Origin: Prevotella sp.
GTDB taxonomy: Bacteria > Bacteroidota > Bacteroidia > Bacteroidales > Bacteroidaceae
Length of the DNA stretch: 50,563 bases
Assembly: GCA_024695815.1 (NCBI GenBank)
Contig: JAILHK010000003.1
Coordinates: 1 to 50,563 of the forward strand
Direction: 5' to 3'
Part shown: positions 17,724-26,038 of the stretch, one piece after another
Position numbering within the stretch: position 1 is the first letter of the stretch
Layout: the number at the start of each line of letters is the position of its first letter
Position numbers and translations under genes: made by a program
The notes under the pieces: generated by a model
What the model was told of the DNA's origin: nothing
The model's input: only the letters and a program-made list of their open reading frames with translations
Databases searched by the model: none

Positions 17724-17837
17724 CACCCGCTTTTCGGAAAGTCCGAAGCATTCGACGACGTTTTGCACTCTGTGATTAAGGCGTCATGACGTCGGAAGAA
17801 TGTATGAGCAAAAACAGTAATTAATCACATTTCAATT

Positions 17838-18107
17838 ATGTATCTCGATCAAGCTAAGAAGCAAGAGATTTTCGGCCAGTATGGCAAGTCAACAACAGAC
17901 ACCGGTTCTGCAGAGAGCCAGATTGCTCTGTTCACCTATCGTATCAAGCACCTGACTGAGCACCTGAAGGCTAACCACAAGGACTTCGGTACCGCTCGTT
18001 CACTGACCAAGATGGTAGGTCGTCGCCGTAAGTTGCTGAAGTATCTCTACGATAACGACATCAACCGCTATCGTGCTATTGTGAAGGCTCTCGGTCTGCG
18101 TAAGTAA
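17838..18107 (+). CDS. rpsO: 30S ribosomal protein S15
   Basis: An 89-residue protein with the S15 pattern: TGSAESQIALFTYRI (~22-36), the rRNA-binding HxxD loop region HLKANHKDFGTARSL (~41-55) and VGRRRKLLKYL (~59-69). The length is exact for the family. It has its own promoter and a long leader. Its last 32 bases overlap the 3' end of folK on the opposite strand. Confidence 0.98.
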   Translation: MYLDQAKKQEIFGQYGKSTTDTGSAESQIALFTYRIKHLTEHLKANHKDFGTARSLTKMVGRRRKLLKYLYDNDINRYRAIVKALGLRK

Positions 18108-18543
18108 TCGGCAGCACTTCGCGAAGCGGAATCATGACAAACTCCCTCTCCTGCATCAGCGGGTGAGGGATTTTTAGTTCCGGCTCGTCCATGCATAAGT
18201 TATCGTAGAGCAGGATATCTATATCAATAGGACGGTCCTGATACAGACACACGTCATGTGACTGACGGATGGTGGCATGTGCAGCCGTCTTGCCCAGCAG
18301 GTGCTCTATGTGCTGTGTCTGGTGCAGCACCTCGAAAGGCGACAAGGACGTCTCCACACGAATGGCAGTATTAACAAAACCATGGGCAGACTGGAAGCCC
18401 CATGGTTCGGAATAAAAAAAGGCTGATTGGCACACAATATGTCCAATCAGCCTTTCTATATGTTCATAGGCCTGAAGAATATTCTCCTCACGCTGTCCGA
18501 GGTTTGAGCCCAGGCCTAGATATACATTATGCAGTTTAATCAT
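18076..18543 (-). CDS. folK: HPPK, folate synthesis pyrophosphokinase
   Basis: A 155-residue enzyme that transfers pyrophosphate from ATP to 6-hydroxymethyl-dihydropterin. Seen are YLGLGSNLGQRE (~8-19), the FVNTAI core (~56), and the metal-binding DRPIDIDILLYD (~103-114) followed by IPHPLMQEREFVMIPL. It is the last gene of the ftsX-to-folK run and starts eight bases inside queA. Its 3' end runs 32 bases into the opposing rpsO coding region. Confidence 0.93.
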   Translation of the reverse strand: MIKLHNVYLGLGSNLGQREENILQAYEHIERLIGHIVCQSAFFYSEPWGFQSAHGFVNTAIRVETSLSPFEVLHQTQHIEHLLGKTAAHATIRQSHDVCLYQDRPIDIDILLYDNLCMDEPELKIPHPLMQEREFVMIPLREVLPITYADREPSQ

Positions 18544-19678
18544 CCAGTATCAACATGGCATCGCCATAGCAGCCGAACTGATAGTCGTTCTTCAATGCCT
18601 TCTTATAGGCTTCCATCACGAGCTCGTAACCACCAAAGGCTGTGGCAGCCATCAGCATGGTTGACTCGGGATGATAGAAATTGGTAATCATTGCATTAGC
18701 CAGGCCATACTCGTAGGGAGGGAAGATAAACTTGTTGGTCCATCCCTCGAACTCTTTCAGCATGCCATCGGTGCCAACTGCCGACTCGGTGGCACGTGCT
18801 GTGCTGATGCCCACGGCACATACGCGGTGACCCTCTGCCTTGGTCTTGTTCACAATGTCGCAAGCCTCAGCACTGATAATCATCTGCTCAGAGTTCATCT
18901 TGTGCTTGGTCAGGTCTTCCACCTCAATAGGATCGAAAGAGCCCAGGCCACAGTGCACGGTGATGTAAGCAAAGTTAAAACCACGAATCTCCATCATCTT
19001 CATCAGCTCGCGACTGAAGTGAAGACCTGTAGCTGGAGCCGTCACAGCACCTTCATGACGTGCATAGATGGTCTGGAACTGTTCCATATCATCAGGTTCT
19101 GCCGGACGACGGTCAACGATATAGCGTGGCAATGGTGCCTCGCCAAGCGAGAACAGCTCGCGCTTGAACTCATCATGGGGACAGTCGTAAAGGAATCGCA
19201 GCGTACGACCACGACTGGTGGTATTGTCGATGACTTCGGCCACCATAGGACCTTCACCATCAAAGAACAACTTGTTGCCTATTCTTATCTTACGTGCGGG
19301 CTCTACCAGCACATCCCAAAGACGCAGTTCCTCGTTGAGCTCACGCAACAAGAACACCTCAATCTTAGCATCTGTCTTTTCCTTAGTACCATAGAGACGA
19401 GCGGGGAACACCTGTGTATCGTTAAAGATAAACGTATCACCCTCTTCGAAGTAGTCCACGATATTGCGGAAGGTCATCAGCTCTTCGGTATCGTTGCCCT
19501 CGGCATCCTTATTGAACATATCGATCTTCTCGCTCTTACGGTGTATCACCATCAGTTTACACTGGTCACGGTTATAAACGCGATCAATCGTACCATCCTC
19601 ATTCTCGAATGCGCGATGAGGGGGATAGAGAGTTACCTGGCTCTCTGGTAGTTTGAATTTGAATTGTGATAACTTCAT
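18536..19678 (-). CDS. queA: tRNA ribosyltransferase-isomerase (queuosine)
   Basis: A 380-residue enzyme that moves the ribosyl part of S-adenosylmethionine onto 7-aminomethyl-7-deazaguanine in tRNA. Typical motifs: FIFNDTQVFPARLYG (~82-96), APATGLHFSRELM (~214), VHCGLGSFDPIE (~240) and FYHPESTMLMAATAFGGYE (~333-351). It is longer than E. coli QueA (~356) because of an insert near residues 25-75 (IDRVYNRDQCKLMVIHRKSE), usual in this phylum. It lies 26 bases after truB and overlaps folK. Confidence 0.95.
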   Translation of the reverse strand: MKLSQFKFKLPESQVTLYPPHRAFENEDGTIDRVYNRDQCKLMVIHRKSEKIDMFNKDAEGNDTEELMTFRNIVDYFEEGDTFIFNDTQVFPARLYGTKEKTDAKIEVFLLRELNEELRLWDVLVEPARKIRIGNKLFFDGEGPMVAEVIDNTTSRGRTLRFLYDCPHDEFKRELFSLGEAPLPRYIVDRRPAEPDDMEQFQTIYARHEGAVTAPATGLHFSRELMKMMEIRGFNFAYITVHCGLGSFDPIEVEDLTKHKMNSEQMIISAEACDIVNKTKAEGHRVCAVGISTARATESAVGTDGMLKEFEGWTNKFIFPPYEYGLANAMITNFYHPESTMLMAATAFGGYELVMEAYKKALKNDYQFGCYGDAMLILDD

Positions 19679-19704
19679 TATGGTGTATGTTAATTGTTTG
19701 CTGT

Positions 19705-20427
19705 TTACTTACTTTTCAAATCTTCTATATCTTGCTGCTCCAGCCACTCGTTGAACTCGTCAAGCTTGACGCAGTCTTCAATACGTACATCGCCTAAACG
19801 GGTGCGGCAGAGGGCTGTGAGGAAAGCACCGCTATTGAGTGCCTTGCCGATGTCGCGTGCCAGCGAGCGGATGTAGGTTCCCTTGCCACAAGCCACGCGG
19901 ATGCTCATCTGCATGGTGTCGGGATTGAAGTCGGTCAGCTCTATCTCATCAATCCTCACGGGCTTCGCCTTCAGTTCCACCTCGTCGCCTTTGCGGGCCA
20001 GATGATAGGCACGGTGTCCATCGACCATCACGGCAGAATAGACAGGAGGCACCTGCATAATGTCGCCCTCGAACTGTTTCAGCACCTGGAGTATCAACTC
20101 GCGGGTGATGTGCTTGGTGGGATAGGTCATATCTACCGTATGTTCACGATCGAACGATGGTGTCGTGGCTCCCAGTTGCAGTGTTGCTGTATATTCCTTG
20201 CTCTGCAGTTGCAGACTCTCTATCTTCTTTGTTGCCTTACCCGTGCACAGTATCAACACGCCCGTTGCCAGCGGGTCAAGTGTTCCGGCATGACCGGTTT
20301 TCAGGCGCTTCACACCCAACTTCTTCGACAGGCGGGTGCGCACAAAAGCCAATGCGCCGAACGACGACATGCGATAAGGCTTATTGACAAAAACAAAAGC
20401 TCCTTCGTGGAAGTTCATATCAGTCAA
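19705..20427 (-). CDS. truB: tRNA pseudouridine-55 synthase
   Basis: A 240-residue enzyme that makes the pseudouridine of the T-loop. The catalytic Asp lies in GHAGTLDPLATGVLIL (~44-59), with FEGDIMQVPPVYSAV (~114) and RVACGKGTYIRSLARDIG (~182-199) as further TruB marks. It overlaps uppP by eight bases. The start at 20427 keeps MNFHEGAFVFVNKPY; the alternative ATG four codons in is equally possible. Confidence 0.95.
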   Translation of the reverse strand: MTDMNFHEGAFVFVNKPYRMSSFGALAFVRTRLSKKLGVKRLKTGHAGTLDPLATGVLILCTGKATKKIESLQLQSKEYTATLQLGATTPSFDREHTVDMTYPTKHITRELILQVLKQFEGDIMQVPPVYSAVMVDGHRAYHLARKGDEVELKAKPVRIDEIELTDFNPDTMQMSIRVACGKGTYIRSLARDIGKALNSGAFLTALCRTRLGDVRIEDCVKLDEFNEWLEQQDIEDLKSK

Positions 20428-21295
20428 CCATTGCTAGTGAATGACCTGTCAACAGCATCACGATGATTATGCTGCCAACGATGATACGATACACTCCGAA
20501 AGCCTTAAAGCCATATTTCGACAGGAAGTTCACGAACCACTTCATGGCAAGCAGTGCCACTACAAAGGCTACCACGCATCCCAAGAGCAGCATGGTGATG
20601 TTGTGCGTTGTGGCCCATGCCGTGTCTTCCTTAAACAAGTCGAGCAAATCCAACAAGGTGGCGCCTGCCATTGTAGGTACAGCCAGAAAGAACGAGAACT
20701 CGGCAGCACGCTTGCGGGTCAGCCCCTGTGTCATACCGCCCACGATGGTTGCCATAGAGCGCGACACGCCTGGTATCACCGAGATACACTGGTAAAGACC
20801 AATATTGAACGCACGCTTCTCTGTCACCTTATTCTCGTCGGTACCCTTGTTGAAGAGCTTGTCGCAGAACAGCATGAAGATGCCTCCGACAACCAGCATG
20901 ACGGCTACCACCTCGACGCTGTCGAGCAACCAGTCAAGCAGTCCCGACTTCTTAGCCAACAAGCCGATAACGACTGCAGGCAGCACACCGACAACCAGCA
21001 ACCAGTAGAAATTGAAGCGATGCTTCAGCTTCTGCAAGCAGCTACTTCCATCAGGTGCAGGACTATTGTCGAACTGGAAGAACTGTTTCCAATAGAGGCA
21101 TACCACCGACAGGATAGCACCAAACTGGATGATGAATGTGAAGGCATGCACGAAAGCCTTGTCGCTCTCGCTCAACGATGACGGATCCAGACCCAACAAG
21201 TTCTGCGTGATGATCATATGACCCGTTGAAGAGACTGGCAGAAACTCGGTGAGACCCTCTACGATAGCTATGATGATGGTTTCAATCCAGGTCAT
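20420..21295 (-). CDS. uppP: Undecaprenyl-diphosphate phosphatase
   Basis: A 291-residue membrane enzyme that recycles the lipid carrier of cell-wall synthesis. Both catalytic segments are intact: EGLTEFLPVSSTGH (~14-27) and PGVSRSMATI (~174-183). About seven to eight hydrophobic segments are seen. It overlaps both neighbours by a few bases (truB and DUF3098), so translation of the run is tightly coupled. Confidence 0.95.
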   Translation of the reverse strand: MTWIETIIIAIVEGLTEFLPVSSTGHMIITQNLLGLDPSSLSESDKAFVHAFTFIIQFGAILSVVCLYWKQFFQFDNSPAPDGSSCLQKLKHRFNFYWLLVVGVLPAVVIGLLAKKSGLLDWLLDSVEVVAVMLVVGGIFMLFCDKLFNKGTDENKVTEKRAFNIGLYQCISVIPGVSRSMATIVGGMTQGLTRKRAAEFSFFLAVPTMAGATLLDLLDLFKEDTAWATTHNITMLLLGCVVAFVVALLAMKWFVNFLSKYGFKAFGVYRIIVGSIIIVMLLTGHSLAMVD

Positions 21296-21534
21296 TCGGC
21301 CTCCTCCTTATCTTCCTTCGACTTATAGACAACGGCATATATCATCGACACGAAGCCCAGCAGACAAACCACTGGAGCAACCTTGACACGACGAGCGCTG
21401 AAGATATTAGGATTGAAGGCGTCCGCCGTAGAACTGTCGCCACCCATCAGAATAAATCCTATGATGACAATGAGCATGCCCACTGCCAGCAGGATGTAGT
21501 TCATCTTTCCAAATGCAAAATCTCTCTTATTCAT
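21292..21534 (-). CDS. DUF3098 small membrane protein
   Basis: An 80-residue protein with two hydrophobic segments (YILLAVGMLIVIIGFILM, ~13-30; VAPVVCLLGFVSMIYAVV, ~52-69). The loop SARRVKVAPVV matches the DUF3098 family. It is nearly always found between ftsX and uppP in Bacteroidetes, as here. Its function is unknown; the position suggests a link to FtsX or cell division. Confidence 0.88.
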   Translation of the reverse strand: MNKRDFAFGKMNYILLAVGMLIVIIGFILMGGDSSTADAFNPNIFSARRVKVAPVVCLLGFVSMIYAVVYKSKEDKEEAE

Positions 21535-21562
21535 GAAATGATAACTCTATATTTCTATTAAC

Positions 21563-22441
21563 TTAAATCTTATAAACCTCATTGGCCGTCATGCGCAGGA
21601 ACTTGTTGACCGACAACAGTGTGCAGAACAACATAATCAGGAAACCTGCCAGGAACACAGCACATGCCGTGATGACCATCTCGCGCCACGTCAGGATGTC
21701 GGTAATACCAGGCTCGTAGCGGAACAGACCATAGACCACACCGCCAAGTATCAGACAGGCAATAAAGGCCGACAACACGCCGATGCACAGTGAGTTGCGA
21801 AGGAATGGCCTACGAATCAAGCCCCACGAAGCACCCACCAGCTTCATCGTGTGAATCAAGAAACGACTAGAATAGACGCCCAACCTCACACTGCTACTAA
21901 TCAGTGAGTAGCTGACGAAGATGAGCAATAGCGACAAGACAAGAAGAACAACACTGACGCGCTGCACGTTGCGATTCACATCGTCTATCTGGTTCTCCAT
22001 ATAGGCCACATCCGTCACCTTTTCGTTGGTCATCAGATGGTCGGATATCTTTCGCATGGAATCAGTGTCCACATAGTCGGCATTCATCTGTACCTCCAGT
22101 TCGGCCTCAAAGGGGTTCACACCCGTAAACTCCTTAGGATCGGCACCCATCACCTCGGTCATGGTCTTCAGCGCATGCTCCTTGCTGATATAGGTCACAT
22201 GCTTGGCATAAGGCTGCGCCAAAATCATGTTGCCCAATTCCACACCCTCGCTGACAGACACTGTGTCGCCCAGCATCACGTTCATCGTTACGTTTTCACG
22301 CACAAAAGTAGAAAGGTTTCGTGCTGTCAAGACAGACATGACCACCAAACCCAACATTACCAACACCATAGTAGTGCTGATGCATAGTGTTACGACCTGC
22401 AAGCCATAACGGCGGCGGGTCTTCTTTTTTCTATTCTTCAT
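21563..22441 (-). CDS. ftsX: Cell division permease-like protein FtsX
   Basis: A 292-residue protein with one N-terminal helix, an extracellular domain (~45-165) and three C-terminal helices, the FtsX layout. RRYGLQVVTLCISTTMVLVMLGLVV is the usual Bacteroidetes first helix. The ATG at 22441 (MKNRKKK) is preferred to an upstream ATG at 22465, because the latter falls practically at the predicted transcription start. It heads the ftsX-DUF3098-uppP-truB-queA-folK run. Confidence 0.93.
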   Translation of the reverse strand: MKNRKKKTRRRYGLQVVTLCISTTMVLVMLGLVVMSVLTARNLSTFVRENVTMNVMLGDTVSVSEGVELGNMILAQPYAKHVTYISKEHALKTMTEVMGADPKEFTGVNPFEAELEVQMNADYVDTDSMRKISDHLMTNEKVTDVAYMENQIDDVNRNVQRVSVVLLVLSLLLIFVSYSLISSSVRLGVYSSRFLIHTMKLVGASWGLIRRPFLRNSLCIGVLSAFIACLILGGVVYGLFRYEPGITDILTWREMVITACAVFLAGFLIMLFCTLLSVNKFLRMTANEVYKI

Positions 22442-22473
22442 TCGCTTTAAGGCGTAATACACCAAATTGTCTG

Positions 22474-22481
22474 CAAAGTTA
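22474..22481 (-). promoter_or_regulatory. Promoter -7 box for ftsX operon
   Basis: Minus-strand TAACTTTG, start near 22468. Confidence 0.65.
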
Positions 22482-22583
22482 CGTCTTTTTTGGTAGTTTT
22501 ATACCACAAACACGTTAAAAGGAGTTAAAGAGCCCCTTACTTTTTATCATAGCTGACAGAAAAAACTTACTTTTGCCGCCATT

Positions 22584-23348
22584 ATGAGTACGATTATTTA
22601 TCCTTCTCCGATTTTCGGTCCCATCCACAGTCGTCGTTTGGGTACATCGCTGGGTATCAACCTACTGCCAGCTGATGGCAAGGTGTGCACCTTCGACTGC
22701 ATCTACTGTGAGTGTGGCTTCAATACCGACCACCGTCCTCATCTGCCCATGCCTCATCGTCAACAGGTGGCAGAGGCCCTTGAGGCCAAGTTGCAAGACA
22801 TGCAGCAGAACGGCCCTACCCCCGATGTACTGACCTTTGCCGGCAATGGTGAGCCCACGGCCAACCCCGAGTTTCCTGAGATTATAGACGACACGCTGCG
22901 CCTGCGCGACAAATACTTCCCACAGGCAAAGGTATCTGTGCTGAGCAATTCAACCATGATTCACCGTCAGGCCGTTCACGATGCGTTGATGCGCGTGGAC
23001 AACAACATCATGAAGCTGGACACTGTGGACCATATATATATAAATAAGGTAGATCGACCCACGGGCCACTACGACGTGCAGCAGATTATAGAAGACCTGA
23101 AGCGCTTCAACGGGCACGTCATCATCCAGACCATGTTCATGCATGGCGACCACAGCGACAACACCTCAGAGGAATATGTGGGTCCGTGGCTGGAGGCAGT
23201 CAAGGCCATTGCCCCTCGCCAGGTGATGATTTACACCATCGACCGCGAGACGCCCGACAAGCTTCTGCAGAAAGCTACACACGAAGAACTGGATGCCATC
23301 CGCGACCGCGTCATCGCTGCCGGAATTCCTTGTCAAGCATCCTATTAA
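22584..23348 (+). CDS. Radical SAM protein
   Basis: A 254-residue protein with the iron-sulfur motif CTFDCIYCECG (~31-41; CxxxxCxxC variant rather than the strict CxxxCxxC) and TFAGNGEPTANP (~75-86), which matches the SAM-binding GGE region. It resembles the COG0731 group (tRNA-modification-like Fe-S oxidoreductases). Substrate unknown. Cys at the extra position gives four cysteines in the motif region. It is a single gene with its own weak promoter-like TTACTTTTG at ~22568. Confidence 0.85.
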   Translation: MSTIIYPSPIFGPIHSRRLGTSLGINLLPADGKVCTFDCIYCECGFNTDHRPHLPMPHRQQVAEALEAKLQDMQQNGPTPDVLTFAGNGEPTANPEFPEIIDDTLRLRDKYFPQAKVSVLSNSTMIHRQAVHDALMRVDNNIMKLDTVDHIYINKVDRPTGHYDVQQIIEDLKRFNGHVIIQTMFMHGDHSDNTSEEYVGPWLEAVKAIAPRQVMIYTIDRETPDKLLQKATHEELDAIRDRVIAAGIPCQASY

Positions 23349-23360
23349 ACAAGACAAATA

Positions 23361-23448
23361 GTTTGGCGGCACCAAACCCATCGTTTAGTGCCGCCAAAGC
23401 GATACTTTAGTGCCGCCAAACAGCAGGTTTGGCGGCACTATTCTTTTT
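23361..23448. repeat. 22-bp-period palindrome array D
   Basis: Four units at 23361, 23383, 23405 and 23427, exactly 22 bp apart. Cores are TTTGGCGGCACCAAA, TTTAGTGCCGCCAAA (twice) and TTTGGCGGCACTATT; the middle two are the inverse of the outer two. It sits between two convergent genes, and inverse units can pair into hairpins, so it may act as a two-way terminator. Confidence 0.9.
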
Positions 23449-23452
23449 GTTT

Positions 23453-24478
23453 CTATTTTTCCACGAAACCGTCCATGATGACGGTAGGTGCAGCCTTACT
23501 GTTGAAAGCACCCAGCTTATAGCCTCCGGGCAGACATTGTGGTTCCCAATAGAAGATGCCACGACAGCGCCCGTTGCACTCATTGCGTGCCTCGCGAATG
23601 ATGCGCCTGAGCTGTTCCCTACCCTTCTCCATCACTTCCGGATGCTGTTCATCGACCTCGAAGCCAGTCTCCACAATCATCACGTCGCGATTAAACTTCT
23701 CGGCCACACGACGAATGTTGGCCATACAGTCCATGATGCACTGTTCCTCGCTGGGCTCGCGCTTTGCCTCCATAGCCCAATAAGGATAGAGCGACATACC
23801 AATCATGTCGAACTTGCCACCGTATTTCAGCACAGTGCCCAGGTTCCAGTCGTAGAGTTGCGGATCGAAACCATTGTCCAAATGCACAATGACGATAGTC
23901 TCTGGCGACACTTTCTTCACGGCATCATAGCCAGCACGGATAAAGCCAGCATAGCGACGTGGATGTTTTTTGATATGTCCCATGTCCCAAAGCATGCCAT
24001 TACTGGTTTCGTTGCCCACCTGCACCCAGCGCGGTGTGACACCATGTTCCTTTAGCAAACTGATCACATCGGCTGTATGTTCAGCCAGTGCACGGCGCAT
24101 CTTGCGGTAGCTGTACGCCTTCCACGCCTCGGGAATTGGTTGCTTGCCAGGATCAGCCCACGAGTCACTGTAGTGAAAACAAAGCATCACGTCCAGACCT
24201 TGAGCCTTAGCCCGCAGAGCCTTTTGCAACACATCCTCGCGTCCGCACCATCCGCCTTTGGGGTTCACCCACACACGCAGTCGCACGGCCCGCATCTGAT
24301 AGTCGGTCTTCAGCAGTTCCATCAGGTCGCGCTGGCGTCCCTGGTTGTCGTAGAATTTCTGTCCATACTGTTCCTGTGCCGTCAGCCCACTGATGTCGGA
24401 TCCCTTCACGAAGTCGCCTTGAGCCTGTGCACTTCCAAAGGGCAGGAACAAGAACAGCAAGAGAATTAGAAGTTCCAT
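23453..24478 (-). CDS. GH53 endo-beta-1,4-galactanase
   Basis: A 341-residue secreted glycosidase for type I arabinogalactan side chains of pectin. A short hydrophobic signal ends at AQAQ (~20). KGSDISGL (~25), the acid/base Glu in VGNETSNG (~155) and the nucleophile Glu in VETGFEV (~270) are in place, with FHYSDSWADPGKQ (~103) typical for GH53. Its ATG overlaps the last 13 bases of the DUF5020 gene, so it is translationally coupled. The enzyme seems complete. Confidence 0.93.
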   Translation of the reverse strand: MELLILLLFLFLPFGSAQAQGDFVKGSDISGLTAQEQYGQKFYDNQGRQRDLMELLKTDYQMRAVRLRVWVNPKGGWCGREDVLQKALRAKAQGLDVMLCFHYSDSWADPGKQPIPEAWKAYSYRKMRRALAEHTADVISLLKEHGVTPRWVQVGNETSNGMLWDMGHIKKHPRRYAGFIRAGYDAVKKVSPETIVIVHLDNGFDPQLYDWNLGTVLKYGGKFDMIGMSLYPYWAMEAKREPSEEQCIMDCMANIRRVAEKFNRDVMIVETGFEVDEQHPEVMEKGREQLRRIIREARNECNGRCRGIFYWEPQCLPGGYKLGAFNSKAAPTVIMDGFVEK

Positions 24479-25161
24479 TTAGCAGCGATGGTAGGATTGA
24501 CGAAGAACTTTTTATCGTTATACAAGTTATACACGAAGTTATCGCTAATCTCCACCTCGGTACCAACGCTCAGATGATCGTTCACGTTGTACCACAACTG
24601 AGGTTCGGTCAGCACAACCAGCTGTCCATGGCCGTTGGCCTTCTCGCCGCGCCAGAAGTCGATGAAGCCAGCGAAGCGCCAGTTGTCGGCAAAGTTCAGT
24701 CCCCAAACGCCAGTCAACTGCAGCGAGTGGTAAGCGTTGGTATAATTATAACTCTTGAAGTAGCGCTTATACATCAGCTGCACCGAGTAAGTCTTCGAGA
24801 AGTCAGCGTTATGTCCGTTCCAGGCACCACCCAACAGAGCCGACTGCTGGAAGCTGCCTCCCTTGTTGAGTCCACCATCATACTCCACGTGGGCAGCAAA
24901 ACCCTTACTACCAATATTGAATTCACGCGAGATCTCGGCATAGGCAGCCTCTGTGAACTTACGACTGAAGTCGATATCAACGAAGTAGAACCACGAACCC
25001 CACTGGTCAGCCTTAAACTGCTCCAGGGTCATTGTCACCTTCTGTCGACCAGCCTCCTCGTTAGAGTAGATGTTACGACCGAAATCATAATGCAACTGTA
25101 CATTCTGTGCACTCACGCACGTAGCGAGCATCATCAGCGCGCTCAAAATTGTTTTTCTCAT
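24466..25161 (-). CDS. DUF5020, Tsx-like outer-membrane protein
   Basis: A 231-residue protein with a signal peptide (cut after CVSA, ~18) and alternating beta-strand pattern with aromatic girdles (WFYFVDIDFSR, WRFAGFIDFWRG), ending in Phe (KWNF), as beta barrels do. It matches DUF5020, related to the nucleoside channel Tsx. Next to a galactanase it may pass sugars or nucleosides; this is inference. Its start codon directly abuts the stop of the upstream VanX-like gene. Confidence 0.8.
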   Translation of the reverse strand: MRKTILSALMMLATCVSAQNVQLHYDFGRNIYSNEEAGRQKVTMTLEQFKADQWGSWFYFVDIDFSRKFTEAAYAEISREFNIGSKGFAAHVEYDGGLNKGGSFQQSALLGGAWNGHNADFSKTYSVQLMYKRYFKSYNYTNAYHSLQLTGVWGLNFADNWRFAGFIDFWRGEKANGHGQLVVLTEPQLWYNVNDHLSVGTEVEISDNFVYNLYNDKKFFVNPTIAAKWNF

Positions 25162-25938
25162 TTAGTTTAATTGTTTAACAGGGAATGTAAAATAAGTATC
25201 TGGGAATGGCTCATTCTTCAGTGTGAAGTGCCACCATTCAGAGTCAAGTGGTTTGAAGCCATGACGCATCATAGCCTGGCGGAGTATCATGCGGTTGGCA
25301 AACTGTTGTTCGGTGATAGAGCGCCCAGTGGGACTCTTGCTGTTATCGCCGGTATATTCGCCCGTCTCAGGATTACCACAGAAGTCTGGGTGACTTTCCG
25401 GTCCGAACCAGTCGAACGTTCCGCCCATATCAAGTTCCTTTTCCGTTTTCATATCAAAGAGTGTCAGGTCCACCGTGCTACCACGGGTGTGACCACTACG
25501 CTCGTAGATATATTCCTGTTCGAACAGCACACTCTTGTCCAGGTCTGGATAGAAGTACTGTTTCATCAGCGTATCGGCCACGTTTGTTGCCCAGCGCACA
25601 AAGTGGTCCACGCCTTTCTGCGGACGATAGGCATCATAAATCTTCAGTCTGTAGCCCAGCGCCATCACGTCGTCGCTCACGGTGCGCAGGCTGTCGGCAG
25701 CCACCTTGGTCATCAGGGCTGTGGGCTGCTCATAGCCATCGATGCGAGTGCCCACGAAGTTGTACGTACCATAGTAGCGTATCTCCAGAATAGCATCGGG
25801 CACCACGTCCGTCAGGTTTGCAAACTGGCTACTGTCGTCGGTGGGCAGCAGCCTACTATCATCGTTATTATTGCAGGCTGTCACGGCACAGATGCCGAGC
25901 CAAAGCGCTGCCAATCGGAAGTAATAAATAGGTCTCAT
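25162..25938 (-). CDS. VanX-like D-Ala-D-Ala dipeptidase lipoprotein
   Basis: A 258-residue M15D metallopeptidase. The zinc motif is SGHTRGSTVD (~148-157; SxHxxGxxxD) with the third ligand in SEWWHF (~236). A lipoprotein signal ends at AVTAC (Cys ~21), placing it in the periplasm or on the membrane. VanX relatives of this kind recycle wall dipeptides and do not by themselves give vancomycin resistance; no vanA or vanH gene is nearby. The ATG at 25938 is chosen because the longer frame begins inside the -7 box. Confidence 0.88.
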   Translation of the reverse strand: MRPIYYFRLAALWLGICAVTACNNNDDSRLLPTDDSSQFANLTDVVPDAILEIRYYGTYNFVGTRIDGYEQPTALMTKVAADSLRTVSDDVMALGYRLKIYDAYRPQKGVDHFVRWATNVADTLMKQYFYPDLDKSVLFEQEYIYERSGHTRGSTVDLTLFDMKTEKELDMGGTFDWFGPESHPDFCGNPETGEYTGDNSKSPTGRSITEQQFANRMILRQAMMRHGFKPLDSEWWHFTLKNEPFPDTYFTFPVKQLN

Positions 25939-25965
25939 AGTAAACGATTTTATTGATTTCAAGTG

Positions 25966-25973
25966 CAAAGGTA
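25966..25973 (-). promoter_or_regulatory. Promoter -7 box for vanX-DUF5020-GH53 unit
   Basis: Minus-strand TACCTTTG, 27 bases before the ATG at 25938. Confidence 0.7.
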
Positions 25974-26005
25974 GTAAATAAATGCTAATGTTCTATACAA
26001 AAGCC

Positions 26006-26038
26006 GCAAAAAAAGGTGCTCATTGAGCGAGCACCTTT
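26006..26038 (-). terminator. Terminator overlapping GH27 stop codon
   Basis: Stem AAAGGTGCTC/GAGCACCTTT (26012-26038) followed on the minus strand by a T run. The TGA stop (26020-26022) lies at the stem-loop boundary, so the last codons form half of the terminator. Confidence 0.85.

Noticed and set aside
25162..25938. Vancomycin resistance gene
   Set aside because: VanX-like dipeptidases are common in wall recycling; no vanH, vanA-type ligase or vanRS is in the window.
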